From: Cololabis saira
Lineage: Eukaryota; Chordata; Actinopteri; Beloniformes; Belonidae
Assembly: GCF_033807715.1 (NCBI RefSeq)
Contig: NC_084587.1
Coordinates: forward strand, 23,150,017-23,214,016
Length of the DNA stretch: 64,000 bases
Reading direction: 5' to 3'
The notes beneath the pieces were generated by a model. It saw nothing but the letters and a program-made list of their open reading frames with translations, ran no database searches and had not been told where the DNA came from. The first letter of the stretch is position 1, and each line of letters starts with the position of its first letter. Of the stretch, positions 1 through 11,847 are shown piece after piece. A program made the translations under genes and the position numbers.

Positions 1-1377
1 ACTTTATTCGCCAGGTTTGTGCAAACAAATGAGAATTTGATTTGGCAGACTTTGTCCCTCAAGGTCCAGTAAAATAAATAAAATATAAATAAATAAATAA
101 ATATAAAAAGAGCCACAGCAATCAAAAAATATGTACACTAAATACAATGTATGCAAAACAACCAATATTAACAGTCATGAAGATATTGCACAAATAACTC
201 TTCGAGCCTTGGAAATTTCAGTAATGTGAAAGGAAAATTGATGAACTTGACAGATTTTGGCTTCTCTCAGTACTTGTGGGTCGGCCCAGGGCGGGACCTG
301 TCAGGCATGTCCACGGCTGTTCCAGTCTGGTCGTAGCTTTTGCATGCATGGATTAGCTTCAACTAATTAACTGGGTCTGAAAGTTTGATCTCGATCTCAG
401 TTGGGCTAAGATGTTTAAACTCGGATTTCAGTCGGACTAAAGCGAGAATAACAATTTTTCTAAAATTGTGTCAGCGTAACGACTCACACAGACTGATTTC
501 GACTGAATGGCTCAAAGAAAGAAAGGCTACACAAACACAAGAAAAATATCAACGTGCGACTTGAAGTCTGTCAGCATAGTGCTTATGATGAAATTTAGCA
601 CAATTAAATTATCATATTCTCCGCTTAATTACTACTATATAATTAAATATTCACCAGCACTCATGAGAATGCACATAATTAAAGCGCTTGTATGCAATGC
701 AAGTCAACATCTTGCCACAGTGCTGGGCCGACCATTCCCAAACACCTTCACCTGTAACATCCTTCACACCACCCAAAGAAGCAGCTGCCAGCTTCTTAGT
801 CTGGAACCCACAATGCACTGGGAGCCCCTGTGCATGCCTGGTGTTGGGATTTAATTGGATATTAGTATCCAGCAGTGTCTGAATTAATCAAATCATTTCC
901 ATCCATTAATTTAGTGGAAGAACATACAATTAAAGTCTTATTAGTGTTCTCTCAAGAGTATGCCTTTTCATCCCTCAGCAGAACATTGAGACTTGGCCAG
1001 AGTCCAGTGTAAAGCATTTTTCTTTGCTTGAATCTGCTGGTTCTTTATAATGTCAAGCTCCAGAAACAGTCCTCAAGTATAAAAGCAAGTAAAATGCCAA
1101 TCCATCTAAAAGCCCCCCCACCGCACACACAGGTATGGTTGAGGCTAAAACGTGTAATGAGAGCATATACAATTATAATATACATCTTTGGATTCTATTT
1201 TAGTTTTTATCATTAGTCAGACTATGAAATTATGAGATGAGAGGACTGTCAAGTTTTGTGGAGGTACGGCATCACTGTGAGAGCCAACACAAAAATGCCC
1301 TACATAGGGTGAAAAGAGATTCGGAGATTTGGCAGTGAGGATATATAATCCAGATCCCTGATGTGGGTCATTTTAGA

Positions 1378-1432
<55 letters not shown>
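1378..1432. repeat. (TA)n microsatellite
   Basis: An uninterrupted run of about 27 TA dinucleotides within NR3C2 intron 2. It is likely to be length-polymorphic. Confidence 0.97.
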
Positions 1433-1435
<3 letters not shown>

Positions 1436-2604
1436 ATCATCTAACCTGGAATGCAATGACTTTTATTATATTCCAAAAATCTCATTTTTAACAGAAGAAA
1501 GAAGAACTCATCACTAAAGTATCTAGTAAAAGGCTGCACAGCCTGAAACATCAGATGAAAACAAATAAACAAAAAGTACTTTCCCCCCTCTTCTCCTCTA
1601 TTTTTAAGTTAAAATATGCTGTACGGAGTAACTTCCAAGATAAGCAGACATGTTTTAATTAAAACCATTTACAAGGAGAGACAAAGTGGGAAAAAAAGGA
1701 GTCAGGGGATTTAACACTCTGTCATCCGAGACTTCACCGGATCAAAGCGTTTATTTTAATAATTACGTAACATTTTGGGCTTTGAGACGTAGGCAGGCAC
1801 ACCTTGTAGTTTTGCAAGTGGACAGCACTTGGGACGTTTGTATTCAAACTGAGCTATTAAATGTGAAAAAGTATCTGCTTAAAGAAAAAACTTTTCTTGT
1901 ATTTTGCTTGAGACATTTCTGTATCTGTTTAGACATGCTGAAATCAGAAAAAGCTGGGACACAACAGAAAAACACACTAGTTCCTACATATATTTTTATT
2001 CAACTACACACATGGTCATGTGAAAGCACATTATTTTATGATTTGACTCGTCAACTTTGTTTTTATTAATATAAGTCTCTTTTTGTATTTCAAGCTGATG
2101 AACAAATAATAATAATTCAGCACACATTATCAGGACTGCATAAAAGTGTTATAGCCTCCAAGACAAAAGCATAAATGGCCTTTGCCAAGGGGCACTGATT
2201 CAACCCCATACATTTAGAAGACGGCATAGATACAAAACTTCACTTTTGAACTTATTGCATACAATTATTCCAAAAAAGGATGTTGAATATTGACCACAAT
2301 GCCCATTTCCATCTTACATGCCTCTAAGCTCCAAAAAACTCTTTATGAGGTCAACATGTGGCTTCTTTTATGCAAATCAACATTTTTAAGGGGAAGTTTG
2401 TAAAACTTGATTAAAACTAATCCATGGTCCATGTGCTTATATCATCTATTGATTAATGACATGTCTCAGTTAATCTACAGTTCAGATGGCCATGTTCATT
2501 TTAGATGTGTTCCCTTGCCTTTTACGCAGTGAAATTCCTCCAGATTGCTTGATTGTTTTTTAGGGAGGGTTTTGTTATGATGTTAAGCACTGTAGATCAG
2601 CGTT

Positions 2605-2765
2605 TCCCACGCTGCCATGGCCGGTTTAGACCTTTCCCTGCTCAAACTCACCTGATAGGATCACTTTCAGCTTGTCATCGAGGTCTTCACAAATCTGACA
2701 ATGGCCCCACTAATTTGAGCCAGGTGTGTTAGAGCAGCGCAACATCTAAAACATGCAGGGCAATT
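2605..2765. repeat. Degenerate miniature transposon of the type at 25782
   Basis: The right part reads as 'aggtgtgtt-agagcag...acatctaaaacatgcaggg', and the left part has 'cctgctcaaactcacctgat'. These halves are imperfect inverted copies of each other. The same words occur in the element at 25782-25975. I recall this as a common hAT-like non-autonomous repeat of fish, but the outer ends are eroded here and no target duplication can be read. Confidence 0.45.
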
Positions 2766-3892
2766 TTAAATAAATTCACTTGTCTTTTTGTTGACAAACT
2801 GGAGATCATTTGCTCATGTTTGCTTCCCAAAAACTCAGCCTCGCATCAATTTTCCACATCATCCCAACCTTCTAGGATGTGGGGTTGTAGTACACATATG
2901 TGTGCGCCATATGTGTACTCTATGAATCTATTGTATGAATATTTTTGTTTGCGCGTGTCTGCTTCCCTTCCTGGCTCGCTGCCACGAGCCCTCCTCTTTC
3001 TGTCATCTTGTCTGACATTAGGGCTAAGCCGGATCTCATTAGGACCAAGGTGGCAGTGATCCTGTCAACATTGCTTTGGCTCCTGCCATATGGGTCGCCT
3101 CCAAGGTAACGGCTGTATCAGTCTCCGCAGAGCTGCATGCCTTGTTATAGCACATGTACAAACACACAGACGGGAGTATCTACTCTCCAGACAAGTGGGC
3201 ACTGTACTGTACATATAAAACTGAATAAACACGTCAATTTGAGGGGATAGAAAAATCATGATAAGCTGCGCTGTGGTATAAATAAACCTAGAAACGGGCA
3301 CAGAGCAGGGAGAGTCTGCTACAGCAGGTTTAAGATATTAAGTACAAAAATGAAACATTTGATAAGTTTCTCAAAAACTCTGATTCAGGAAAACTAAGAA
3401 TCCATCTGGTAACTAGTAAATCTTGGGGGAAAACAATAGACTGTAAGGGGAGTTAATTTTACTAAGGGACCAAATCGAGCAAAAAGTGTGAATAAAATTT
3501 AGGTAGGGGGGTATTGTACAGGAATATCCATCCAGCTGCTGTCAAACAAATCAATTTCTGATATTATGTAAACTACTGTCAAAATACCCAAAAAGGAGGA
3601 GAGTTATAGCTTCTCAAATGGCATTTTTGCATCTTGTTAGAGGCTTAAAATAGCAGTTTAGTTTGACATGGCTAACATTAATTGTTATTTTGCTGCTAAC
3701 TCAAAACTGCTTTGATTCATGGTGTTTTGGTCCTTAACGAAAGTTTAAACTCTTTTCTCATCTAATGATGAGAGTTGTGTTGTTTTTTGTTTTTTTTTTA
3801 CTTTGACAAGTTAATTCAAGTGGATGTTCTTATTGGTGGCTTTATGATTCAGTGTGAATAGTGTGATCCATTAGCTATACTCTCTTATTCCT

Positions 3893-3950
3893 AACAAGAG
3901 TCACGGGGATCTGCCGGAGCCCATCCCAGCTCTGTTCAGGCAACGGCGAC
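3893..3950. repeat. Fragment of a dispersed fish repeat
   Basis: The words 'gagtcacggggatctgc' and 'ggagcccatcccagctctg' match a very common fish interspersed sequence as I remember it. Only a fragment of about 60 bp is present. Confidence 0.45.
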
Positions 3951-5440
3951 ATATATAGACAAATCAGATTACACATATTTTTTTTATATATCTATTATAT
4001 AACAATGAATATGATAGATGTGTGCAGTAAAGTCTTTTTAAAAACATATACTGTAAGCAGCAAAATCAACAGCAGCAATGTTTTAACAGGCTGCAATAAA
4101 GTAGTTTGCTGATGATCACTTAAGTACAGTATATACACAGTGATCAAATGCCAAGAAACTGACTTTCTGCCAATTCTTCCCTCTCAATTTGTCCCCAAAA
4201 TGACAGCAAGTGCACTGAAGAAAAGAAAAAAATTATAAAATAAAAAAATGGCAGGGCAATCAGAGAGAGATCTGAGGGGAAACTTTTGAGCTAATAAATC
4301 TCCATTTTATGAGGCTGTGCAACATCACTGCGCTAAACTCAGTTCGGACTTGTCACGCTCGAGTCTCAGTCAAACAGGGCAGAGCAGCGTATGGCAACAT
4401 CGCAGAGCAGGCTCATGTATACAGCCGTGCAGTAGTTGTCTTACACAAAGTGTCAGACTTTTATCGAAAGCTGCGCAAACAAGCTGGAAGACATTTCTGA
4501 TTTGGTGTCTTAGCTGCAGATTATAAACTTTTTACAACATCCCATCCATAAATGGGAGATAACATGTCTGCAACACATGCACCAAGACACATTTTATATA
4601 CTCTGAGTGTGTGCGTGTGTGTATAGAGTGAGAAATCCCCATAAACCAAGGAACTAAATATTGTTTTATTCCCTGTAAATAAACGTTCCTGTTTACTTTG
4701 ATTTACTTCTGTGGTAATCTTTTATTACTTTTATGGTTTTAAAATGGACTATTATTGATCATTTAGATAATATACTTCCTTTAAAGAGAAAACTGGAATA
4801 CAACTAAAGCACAACAGTCAAAACTCCACTTCGCCAGATTGGCAAATACCACAAGTTTTTCCTTTTTCCCCTTAGGCCTGGATGTGTCGTTACAGCCCCC
4901 CCTACTCTCAAATCCTCTCAAAATCAGCTGTTTATTTCACCATTTCATTTGGAGACAAAAGCATGTGATCAATCATTCATAATTTATGACCCTCCTAATG
5001 GCCTAGAGCCCATAATAACAGAACTTGCATTACACAAGGTCTTAGCCAGACCTCCTGATAGCAGGCCAATAAATTTTGTTGACGAACTTTAGCATCGGCC
5101 CCTGATAAGAGGTAAACTTTGCCTCTGTGTTACAGTAGAAAAGACGGCAGTTTCAAAAAATAGGATGTTGTGATCTTGTGCTACTGTGACCTGAGCCCTA
5201 CTGTTGAATTCCTGTTCTTCCAGCCAACATCCCACTACGTCTCCGAGCCCTGCTGTTACTGTTATTATTTTTCACTCGTCAATGCCGATATGGATATGAC
5301 AACATGGGTCTGACTGCAACAAATTGGCTCTCCATCAATAGGAATCTCTAGAGGCATGCTCTTTGACAGGTACGCTGAAGGAAAAAACAAAGTTATACAG
5401 AGAACAGGCAGAAACAAACACCACCTAGAGACATGTTTAT

Positions 5441-5452
5441 CTCTCTTACCTT
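5441..5452 (-). other. NR3C2: Splice donor of NR3C2 coding exon
   Basis: On the minus strand the exon ends in ...CATGTCAAG and the intron begins GTAAGAGAG, a near-ideal donor. The GT is at 5449-5448 and the last exon base is 5450. It leaves a codon split after two bases. The in-frame TAA directly behind it is intronic and should not be read as the end of the protein. Confidence 0.9.
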
Positions 5453-7251
5453 GACATGCTGTCAGCGATGCAGTTCTGACCGGGGTATCCTTCACCTCTC
5501 GCTGACAGTGACCCCTGCGACATGCCTGGCCGAGATTTCCACGACTCCATTAACGCCGTTACAGGTGAAATTAGATTCAACAACGGGTTGGACTGGTCTC
5601 TCACATCATGCCGCGTGAATGACATTGTTCCTTGTGCTCCAATCTGGTAATGGAATGAGTGTCCGCTGGCATTTACTCCAACAATGGCAGATGTGGACAT
5701 GCTGTTACTCTCTTGATAATAGCTGCTGTCAGTGGGCTCCTGTTTAACCCCTTTGGACAGGACATTGTTGGAGAACACGCCAGGCTCGTAGTTCCCATTC
5801 ACAGAGGAAACAGGGGGTCCCAAGATCCCAGAAAGACTGTATTCATCAATGTTGTTCCGCAGGGACAGATATGTAGTGTCAGATGCAGGAAAAAGACCAA
5901 GAGAAGGCGACTGCTCACCATAGGGCTGTTGATTCATACACCCCTCACTTTTGTCTGCCTCAGTCTTAATATGGGTGATAAAAGGTGTGCTACTCGCATT
6001 ACATTTGGAGCTGCCTAAACACATGCTCCTGTAGTCACTTCCAGGCTCATTCTTAATATACTTTACCATGCCCATCTGGTCTAAGCCAACACTGAACACC
6101 TCCCCGTCGACCATCTCTACCTTGGGGAACTCAAAATTCTTGAAATCTGTGTCTCTGGTCAGCCCTGCCGCTTCTGGGCTGTTCGTGTCATTCTGCACCA
6201 ATCCCAGTCCACCAGTAGGACTAGACACAGGGAAACCAGCTGAGGAGGGATTATGTGGGCTGCTGACAGACATAGTGCCCCCCGCGGCTGGACTGGAGAT
6301 GGAGGGTCTTACTGTGTTGCAGTTGTTGGCAGCGCTGGTGCAGCTGCCACCTGTGGGGCTTGAAACAGACGACCTAATGTTACATGTAGTGCTGCAGGAC
6401 GGAGGGGATCTTACACTACTCATACTATGTGGACTGGACATGGGGGACCTCATGACATTGAGTGGGCTGGTGAGTGGTGGTGAGCCAACTGTGCTTGACT
6501 CTACAGGGCTACATGTGACTGAATTCCTGCGCTTGATGTTGGCTAGAGTAGCAGCACAGGAAGTCTGGCTCACAGGACTGCTGACGGACGAGCACAGAGG
6601 TCCAAAGCACATGGGAGGACTGGTGGTAGATGACACCAAATTGTTACTGCCTCCAGGACTGGAAATAGAGCTGGATGTCTTGGGACTGCAAGACAGAGAG
6701 GAGGCCAGCATGGATGCTGAGCTAACTGGAACACCAGCGGGGCAGTCTCTGGGAGTCCCACTCGGCTGCTGGAAACCAAATGGGTTCAACTTGGGGCTCT
6801 TTGTGGAGCCACACTGGTTCTCCTCTAGGGGCCGTCCACATCCTGGGTACAGCTTTCCAGGGCTTGTTCCCTGCTGGCTAAAAGCAAAGTCTGGCTCCCT
6901 GGCAGCATTCATATACAGGCCCATAGACTCAGCCACAGTCTTAGAAAGCTCCTTGGAGTCCGCTTCCTGCTTATGGCCATGCAAAGAGTTGTTGAAGTGG
7001 GGGGGAACAAATGGCTGGTTCTGGCTGTGCTGAAGCGTTGGCTGTTCCTTTTTCTTAGAACTTGTGTCTTTGCTGGCGGTGCCCGGGCTTCCGGCAGGGC
7101 AATTGACGGGGACTATGTCCATCAGGATCTCGCTGCTTGTCAGATTTGAATCCTCTGTACCGCAGCAGTACTCCATAGAGCTGGAGTCCTGAGACCATTT
7201 GTTCTCTGTGTCATCTCCATCAAAGAAACTTTGGTATCTTTTGGTCTCCAT
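5450..7251 (-). CDS. NR3C2: Mineralocorticoid receptor, first coding exon (N-terminal domain)
   Basis: This exon encodes the N-terminal transactivation region of the mineralocorticoid receptor, a ligand-activated nuclear receptor that binds aldosterone, cortisol and, in fish, deoxycorticosterone, and moves from cytoplasm to nucleus to regulate genes. The frame starts METKRYQS, as in vertebrate NR3C2, and gives 600 codons plus two bases before the donor. The family signatures are ELSKTVAESMGLYM (about residues 101-114), YSLSGILGPP (471-480) and the region SFHYQIGAQGTMSF (532-545). Residues 186-347 are a low-complexity Ser-Pro-rich segment with many SSP motifs, as in mammalian MR. Consensus SUMO-type sites are visible as IKNE (399-402), IKTE (428-431) and VKQEP (502-506). 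The apparent stop after residue 601 lies in the intron, because the coding sequence splices out of frame 2 at 5450. The zinc-finger and ligand-binding exons are outside the window. Glucocorticoid receptor is the main alternative but lacks these motifs. Confidence 0.96.
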
Positions 7252-7272
7252 TGCTGGCTCATCGATTCACCT
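7252..7272 (-). other. NR3C2: 5' UTR remainder and acceptor of NR3C2 coding exon
   Basis: Reading the minus strand, a weakly pyrimidine-rich stretch ends in CATATCTGCCAG (AG at 7272-7271). It is followed by 19 untranslated bases and then the ATG at 7251. An acceptor just upstream of the start codon fits the known NR3C2 layout, in which exon 1 is non-coding and exon 2 begins shortly before the ATG. Confidence 0.7.
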
Positions 7273-8736
7273 GGCAGATATGAAACAAACGTTTAGTTAA
7301 GGAATTTAACTTTCTATGCAGACCACTTAAGAAAGAATTATAAATTCATAAATATGGTAATCAGTGTAAAATAAATGTAATATTTCAGCTTTAGATTGAA
7401 GGATGAGGTTCAACTTTAACTGAAAACTTAAAAACTGCAGGATTTTGGTCAACTATAATAGCTTTATTTAAAAAAAATTAAAGATAACTCATATTGCATA
7501 TGACACATTCAGACAACTGTTGCATTCTATTGAATATTTTTTTAAATATCTAGGCATGCTTTGTCTCATAAAAATGTAATGATTTTTTTTTTTTTTTTTT
7601 TTTATCCAAAGTAGTTCAAGACAAATCTTGACAGCATTTCCTCTGCATGAGATAAAGCTCTTCTTTCACTGAGCAACCGAGGATCTGATCATCTAACTTA
7701 AGGAAAAGTGCATTGCAAGGGTTAATAGTTGGTCCGTGTGACGTCGCCACAGCTTCTCGTTTAAACTCCTACCTCTACTGCGTGTCTATTGGACAGCTCA
7801 GCTAGAAATCCATCAGCTGCATCAGGCCATTCAGGGATTGGGCCGAAAGCTGTCACTCAATAGTTATTGCTCTTGCGACCACAACATAGCTGCGACACAA
7901 CTTGAAACGGTGTTTGATGCAGCGAAGTGGCTGCATCATGTGCAAAAACAGCAAGATTACAGACAACAGTGAAACAATAAAACATCATGCAATGATAAGA
8001 CAGCGCTTTGAGGCGGTGGTGCAGGCTGTGCACGCCGCGGCGCACAGCTCCAGGAGCGAAGATGATCTGAGTTAAACTTAGTCAGGTTGAATGCAAACCA
8101 TCCCGAGTACATTTCGAGAGGCTTAGATATTCATCTTTTACCATTCCTCTCCTAGTTTATGACATTGCCTCTTGTTTTATGTTTAACGATAACCCACCCG
8201 TGGTAACTCTGTCTCGATAGTGGGACTTTCTCCAGCTCGCTCCATTTTCAACACAGAATTAAAGAAAATAAGTAAATAATAGCATGCTTTTGCTTTATTG
8301 TTGCAGTAAATGTTTATTTTGCTGTGCCTTTACGGTTTTGGTCGAGAAGTTTCAGTGAATCATGGTGGAAAAACTAGTTGTAGCCCACATTTTAGACAGA
8401 ATTGAAAATTATATAAATGTTCCACTGTTGCCAGACGTATAACTGCAGAATTAGAAAATCTAAGTGAAAAATGACCCCAAAATACAGATTGGTGTCTGTT
8501 TTTGTAGCTTAAACAGATGAAGGAGGTTATACCAAAGTTTTAGAGTTTTATTGGGAGCCAGACAAGAGGGCTAACAGTCTTGGATCAAAGTTACTAGATT
8601 GCCCCCCCTCCTCATAACAAAACAAACTCGAGACGCAAGTATTTCGTTATATGACAAAACTGAGGAGTTTCGGTGTCTCTCTTCTCAGGCCAGCGCTCAA
8701 ATTAAAATGTTCAGTCAGAGCTCCGTCTTTTGCTTA
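7273..8736 (-). other. NR3C2: NR3C2 intron 1 (inferred)
   Basis: Sequence between the acceptor at 7271-7272 and the best upstream donor at 8736-8737. It is AT-rich except for 7735-8065, where CpG-containing words (GTGTGACGTCGCC, CACGCCGCGGCGC) and a CCAAT-type word (CTATTGG) cluster. A moderate minus-strand donor, AGAG then GTAGGAG, lies at 7773/7772, so a second alternative non-coding exon 1 could end there. There is a T-run at about 7587-7603. No coding potential was seen. Confidence 0.5.
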
Positions 8737-8737
8737 C

Positions 8738-9096
8738 CTTAATTACGACATTCAGAGTTGTCAGGTGGCTGTGTTGCTGGGCAGCGGTAATCCACAAGAC
8801 AAATTAGAAATCAAATAAATAAAAAAATAGTAACAATAAAAAAACCAAAACAGAAAAAAAGCAGCCAAGCAAAGTCAATCAACAAGCGCACTCTTCCCAC
8901 GGTTTCCAATGCATTTCCACTTTGACAGCTAGACACGCAGGAGAAGTCTGCTGCGCATTAACACTAGTAATCCTCAACAGCGAGCCGCCGCTTCTAAACA
9001 GGACGAACCACCGGCGATGGGTTGCACGACAGCCGCAGATAACCTCACATTATGGCCGTAATATTTCGCAGATTAACGAATCTGGGTCCCTGCATT

Positions 9097-9097
<1 letters not shown>
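8738..9097 (-). other. NR3C2: Candidate non-coding exon 1 of NR3C2 (5' end unknown)
   Basis: On the minus strand the sequence ...GTCGTAATTAAG is followed by GTAAGCA at 8737, a strong donor consensus. The region just upstream on the same strand is relatively GC-rich. NR3C2 in other vertebrates has non-coding first exons a few kilobases before the ATG exon, so position and strand fit. The left boundary given (8738) is the donor. The right boundary is arbitrary because no start site can be read, and a run of A lies at 9098-9136. Another good donor, CAG then GTATGT, is at 9518/9517 and could be an alternative. Confidence 0.4.

Positions 9098-9136
<39 letters not shown>
9098..9136. repeat. Poly(A) tract of 39 bases
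   Basis: A single homopolymer run of A inside the candidate promoter region. Its true length may differ from the assembly. Confidence 0.95.
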
Positions 9137-9139
<3 letters not shown>

Positions 9140-9238
9140 TAATAAAAACAAACGGAGGAGTCGGTCGGACTTGCAGTCAGAGCGACGTCATTCTGGGCAC
9201 ATGGACCCTCCTACTGCAACGAGTGCAACACAAACTCC

Positions 9239-9340
9239 GAGGAGGAGGAGGAGGAGGAGGAGAGGAGGAGGAGGGGGAGGAGGTGAAGAGGGGGAGGAAG
9301 AGGAGGAGGAGGAGGAGGAGGAGGAGGAGGAGGAGGGAGG
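9239..9340. repeat. (GGA)n purine tract
   Basis: About 100 bp of GGA repeats with AGA and GGGG interruptions, all purine on the plus strand. Tracts of this kind can form triplex or H-DNA and are common near promoters. The open frames across it are composed of single-residue runs and are not genes. Confidence 0.95.
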
Positions 9341-9564
9341 GCCGGCCGGACGGCCAGGTAGGCAGTCTGGAAATAGAGCACCTTACTGGGATGAAAAATA
9401 AATAAATAAAACTCAAGTGACGTTGACGGTGTCTTTGATTTCAGTAAAGCAAAGTTGTTGTTTTTTTGGTTTTGTTCAGTTTATTTTTTTTATGGTGCAA
9501 GATTGATGTCGACATACCTGCTGGCAGCTCTGAAAACAAGCAAACAAAACAATTGAACGAGTGA

Positions 9565-9732
9565 AGCCTGAATTATGGTTCTGCTTTAAATCGACGCAGA
9601 GCTTACGCCGTAGGGTTACGGCGTAACCTACGGCGTAGGTGTACGCGGCGACGCGCCAAGTACGGTGTGCCTCGCCGCGTACCCTACGCCGTAGGCTCTG
9701 CGTTGGTGTAACGCGGAACCATAAATCAGCCT
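9565..9732. mobile_element. 168-bp miniature inverted-repeat transposon, TSD TGA
   Basis: The left end AGCCTGAATTATGGTTCTGC and the reverse complement of the right end, AGGCTGATTTATGGTTCCGC, are long imperfect inverted repeats. Both sides are flanked by TGA (9562-9564 and 9733-9735). The interior is strongly self-complementary around 'acggcgta' words. The 3-bp target duplication and the ends resemble PIF/Harbinger-type non-autonomous elements. The element at 11848-12321 has the same ends. No transposase is encoded. Confidence 0.8.
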
Positions 9733-9735
9733 TGA

Positions 9736-10026
9736 GACTTATGTGAGCAGGGCCAATACAACACTTTAACTAATAACGTAGTAGTTTATATACAGTACCA
9801 CGAGGACACACAGAGAGGAGGCTGTGGAGGTCCAGTCAGCGGAGCTGTGTGACAATCGGAGAGTATTTCTACTTGATCCACTAGGTGGAGCAATATTTCT
9901 ACTGCAGCTTCAGAAAGCAAATATAATGACATCAGGTTGTCAATTTGCAGTTCATGACAAATATATTATTTCACACTTTTATCGAAAAACACCATCTCAT
10001 AATCATCTTCATCTTTCATTTTCATC
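9736..10026. other. Single-copy stretch, nothing recognised
   Basis: No domain-bearing frame or repeat is recognised. The open frames that run through it continue into the CT and TA microsatellites and are not credible genes. Confidence 0.5.
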
Positions 10027-10255
<229 letters not shown>

Positions 10256-10680
10256 TAATGTGTATATGTACACATTCACACTTTTGTGGGTGTTTTCAAT
10301 AGAGATATGAGGAATTGTAATAGTCTATCAGTGTAAACACAATGTGTTTGTTTTTTAAAGTAACATAGATGAAAACCAGATTCCATTTTATATCAAATTA
10401 CTGTGGAAAACCAGTTGATTTTGAACACTTTATCATGACATACCTTTTCCTGCCACCATGGTTCAGTTTTACAAGGAGCCGCACAGGCCTCAGCCAACAA
10501 ATTGCCTAACTGATGTCTGACTACTTGTGATTGATTGGGCTACAATTATAAACGAGTATAGAAAAAAACCCTAGCATTAGCATGGCAGCACCTGTGTCCA
10601 ACTGGACTCTCAGCAGTCTGACCAGCACTGATGCAGCTGGACCCTCCTATATGATTTCTTGCTTGTGTTGTTCTCTCAGA

Positions 10681-10712
10681 TGTAAGTCACTTTGGATAAA
10701 CACATTAGTAGT

Positions 10713-10746
<34 letters not shown>

Positions 10747-10842
10747 TAGTAGTAGTAATAGTAGTAGATAAAAGCATTTGCTAAATGACAGTAGTAGTAG
10801 TAGTGGTATTAGTAATAGTAGTAGTAGTAGTAGTAGTGGTAT

Positions 10843-10874
<32 letters not shown>

Positions 10875-10901
10875 TTAGTAGTAGTAGTAGTAGTAGTAGT
10901 G

Positions 10902-10944
<43 letters not shown>

Positions 10945-10968
10945 TAGTAGTAGTAGTAGTAGTGGTAT

Positions 10969-11003
<35 letters not shown>

Positions 11004-11036
11004 TTAGTAGTAGTAGTAGAAGTAGTAGTAGTAGTG

Positions 11037-11070
<34 letters not shown>

Positions 11071-11182
11071 TAGTAGTAGTAGTAGTTAGTAGTAGTAGTA
11101 GTAGTAGATAAAAGCATCTGCTAAATGACAGTAGTAGTAGTAGTAGTGGTATTAGTAGTAGTAGTAGTAGTAGTAGTGGTAT

Positions 11183-11251
<69 letters not shown>

Positions 11252-11328
11252 TAGTAGTAGTAGTAGTTAGTAGTAGTAGTAGTAGTAGATAAAAGCATCT
11301 GCTAAATGACAGTAGTAGTAGTAGTCGT

Positions 11329-11364
<36 letters not shown>

Positions 11365-11466
11365 TAGTAGTAGTAGTTGTAGTGGTGGTAGTAGTAGTTA
11401 GTAGTAGTTAGTAGTAGTAGTAGGAGTAGTAGTAATAGTAGTAGATAAAAGCATTTGCTAAATGAC

Positions 11467-11514
<48 letters not shown>

Positions 11515-11647
11515 TAGTAGTAGTAGTAGATAAAAGCATCTGCTAAATGACAGTAGTAGTTCTAGTCGTTAGTAGTAGTAGTAGTAGTGGTAGTAGTTAG
11601 TAGTAGTTAGTAGTAGTAGTAGTAAATAAAAGCATCTGCTAAATGAC

Positions 11648-11693
<46 letters not shown>

Positions 11694-11716
11694 AATAAAA
11701 GCATCTGCTAAATGAC

Positions 11717-11762
<46 letters not shown>

Positions 11763-11785
11763 AATAAAAGCATCTGCTAAATGAC

Positions 11786-11824
<39 letters not shown>
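10681..11824. repeat. AGT array with interspersed SINE/LINE-tail units
   Basis: The array begins with 'gtaagtcactttggataaa', which I recognise as the 3' tail shared by many fish retroposons. It then runs as AGT triplets with occasional GGT and ATT variants. The word ATAAAAGCATYTGCTAAATG recurs near 10768, 11108, 11289, 11445, 11530, 11625, 11694 and 11762, so the retroposon tail and its microsatellite have been amplified together. The spacing falls from about 340 bp to about 68 bp toward the right, where the last units are most regular. Poly-Ser, poly-Val and poly-Tyr frames here are not genes. Confidence 0.93.
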
Positions 11825-11825
<1 letters not shown>

Positions 11826-11847
11826 AACATCAGGTCTTCCCACCTTA

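Larger units (their letters stand above)
1..5449 (-). other. NR3C2: NR3C2 intron 2, 3'-ward part (no exon seen)
   Basis: This stretch follows the splice donor of the NR3C2 coding exon on the minus strand, so it should be the beginning of the intron before the first zinc-finger exon. I looked for the conserved DNA-binding-domain exon (a cysteine-rich frame) on the minus strand and found none. The sequence is AT-rich and mostly single copy. An AAAT-rich low-complexity run lies near 70-108. The open frames here (for example 1686-2069 plus and 4309-4500 plus) have no recognisable domains. The intron assignment follows from the exon; its full length cannot be seen. Confidence 0.8.
8880..9360 (-). 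promoter_or_regulatory. NR3C2: GC- and purine-rich candidate promoter region of NR3C2
   Basis: CpG density rises here relative to the flanks, with words such as AACCACCGGCGATGG, GAGTCGGTCGG and GCGACGTCATT (CRE-like, about 9182-9192). The stretch also contains the A39 run and the GGA tract. It sits directly upstream of the candidate exon 1 donor on the NR3C2 strand. No TATA box is evident. The promoter role is inferred from position and composition only. Confidence 0.4.

Noticed and set aside
6068..7033. Plus-strand open frame of 321 codons
   Set aside because: It is exactly antisense to the NR3C2 coding exon. The Ser-Pro-rich codons leave few stops on the other strand. It has no domain.
9239..9340. 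Glu- and Arg-rich coding region
   Set aside because: The apparent protein is made by the GGA repeat and neighbouring poly(A).
10778..11111. Poly-Ser/Gly and poly-Val open frames
   Set aside because: They are translations of the AGT microsatellite and have no unique sequence.
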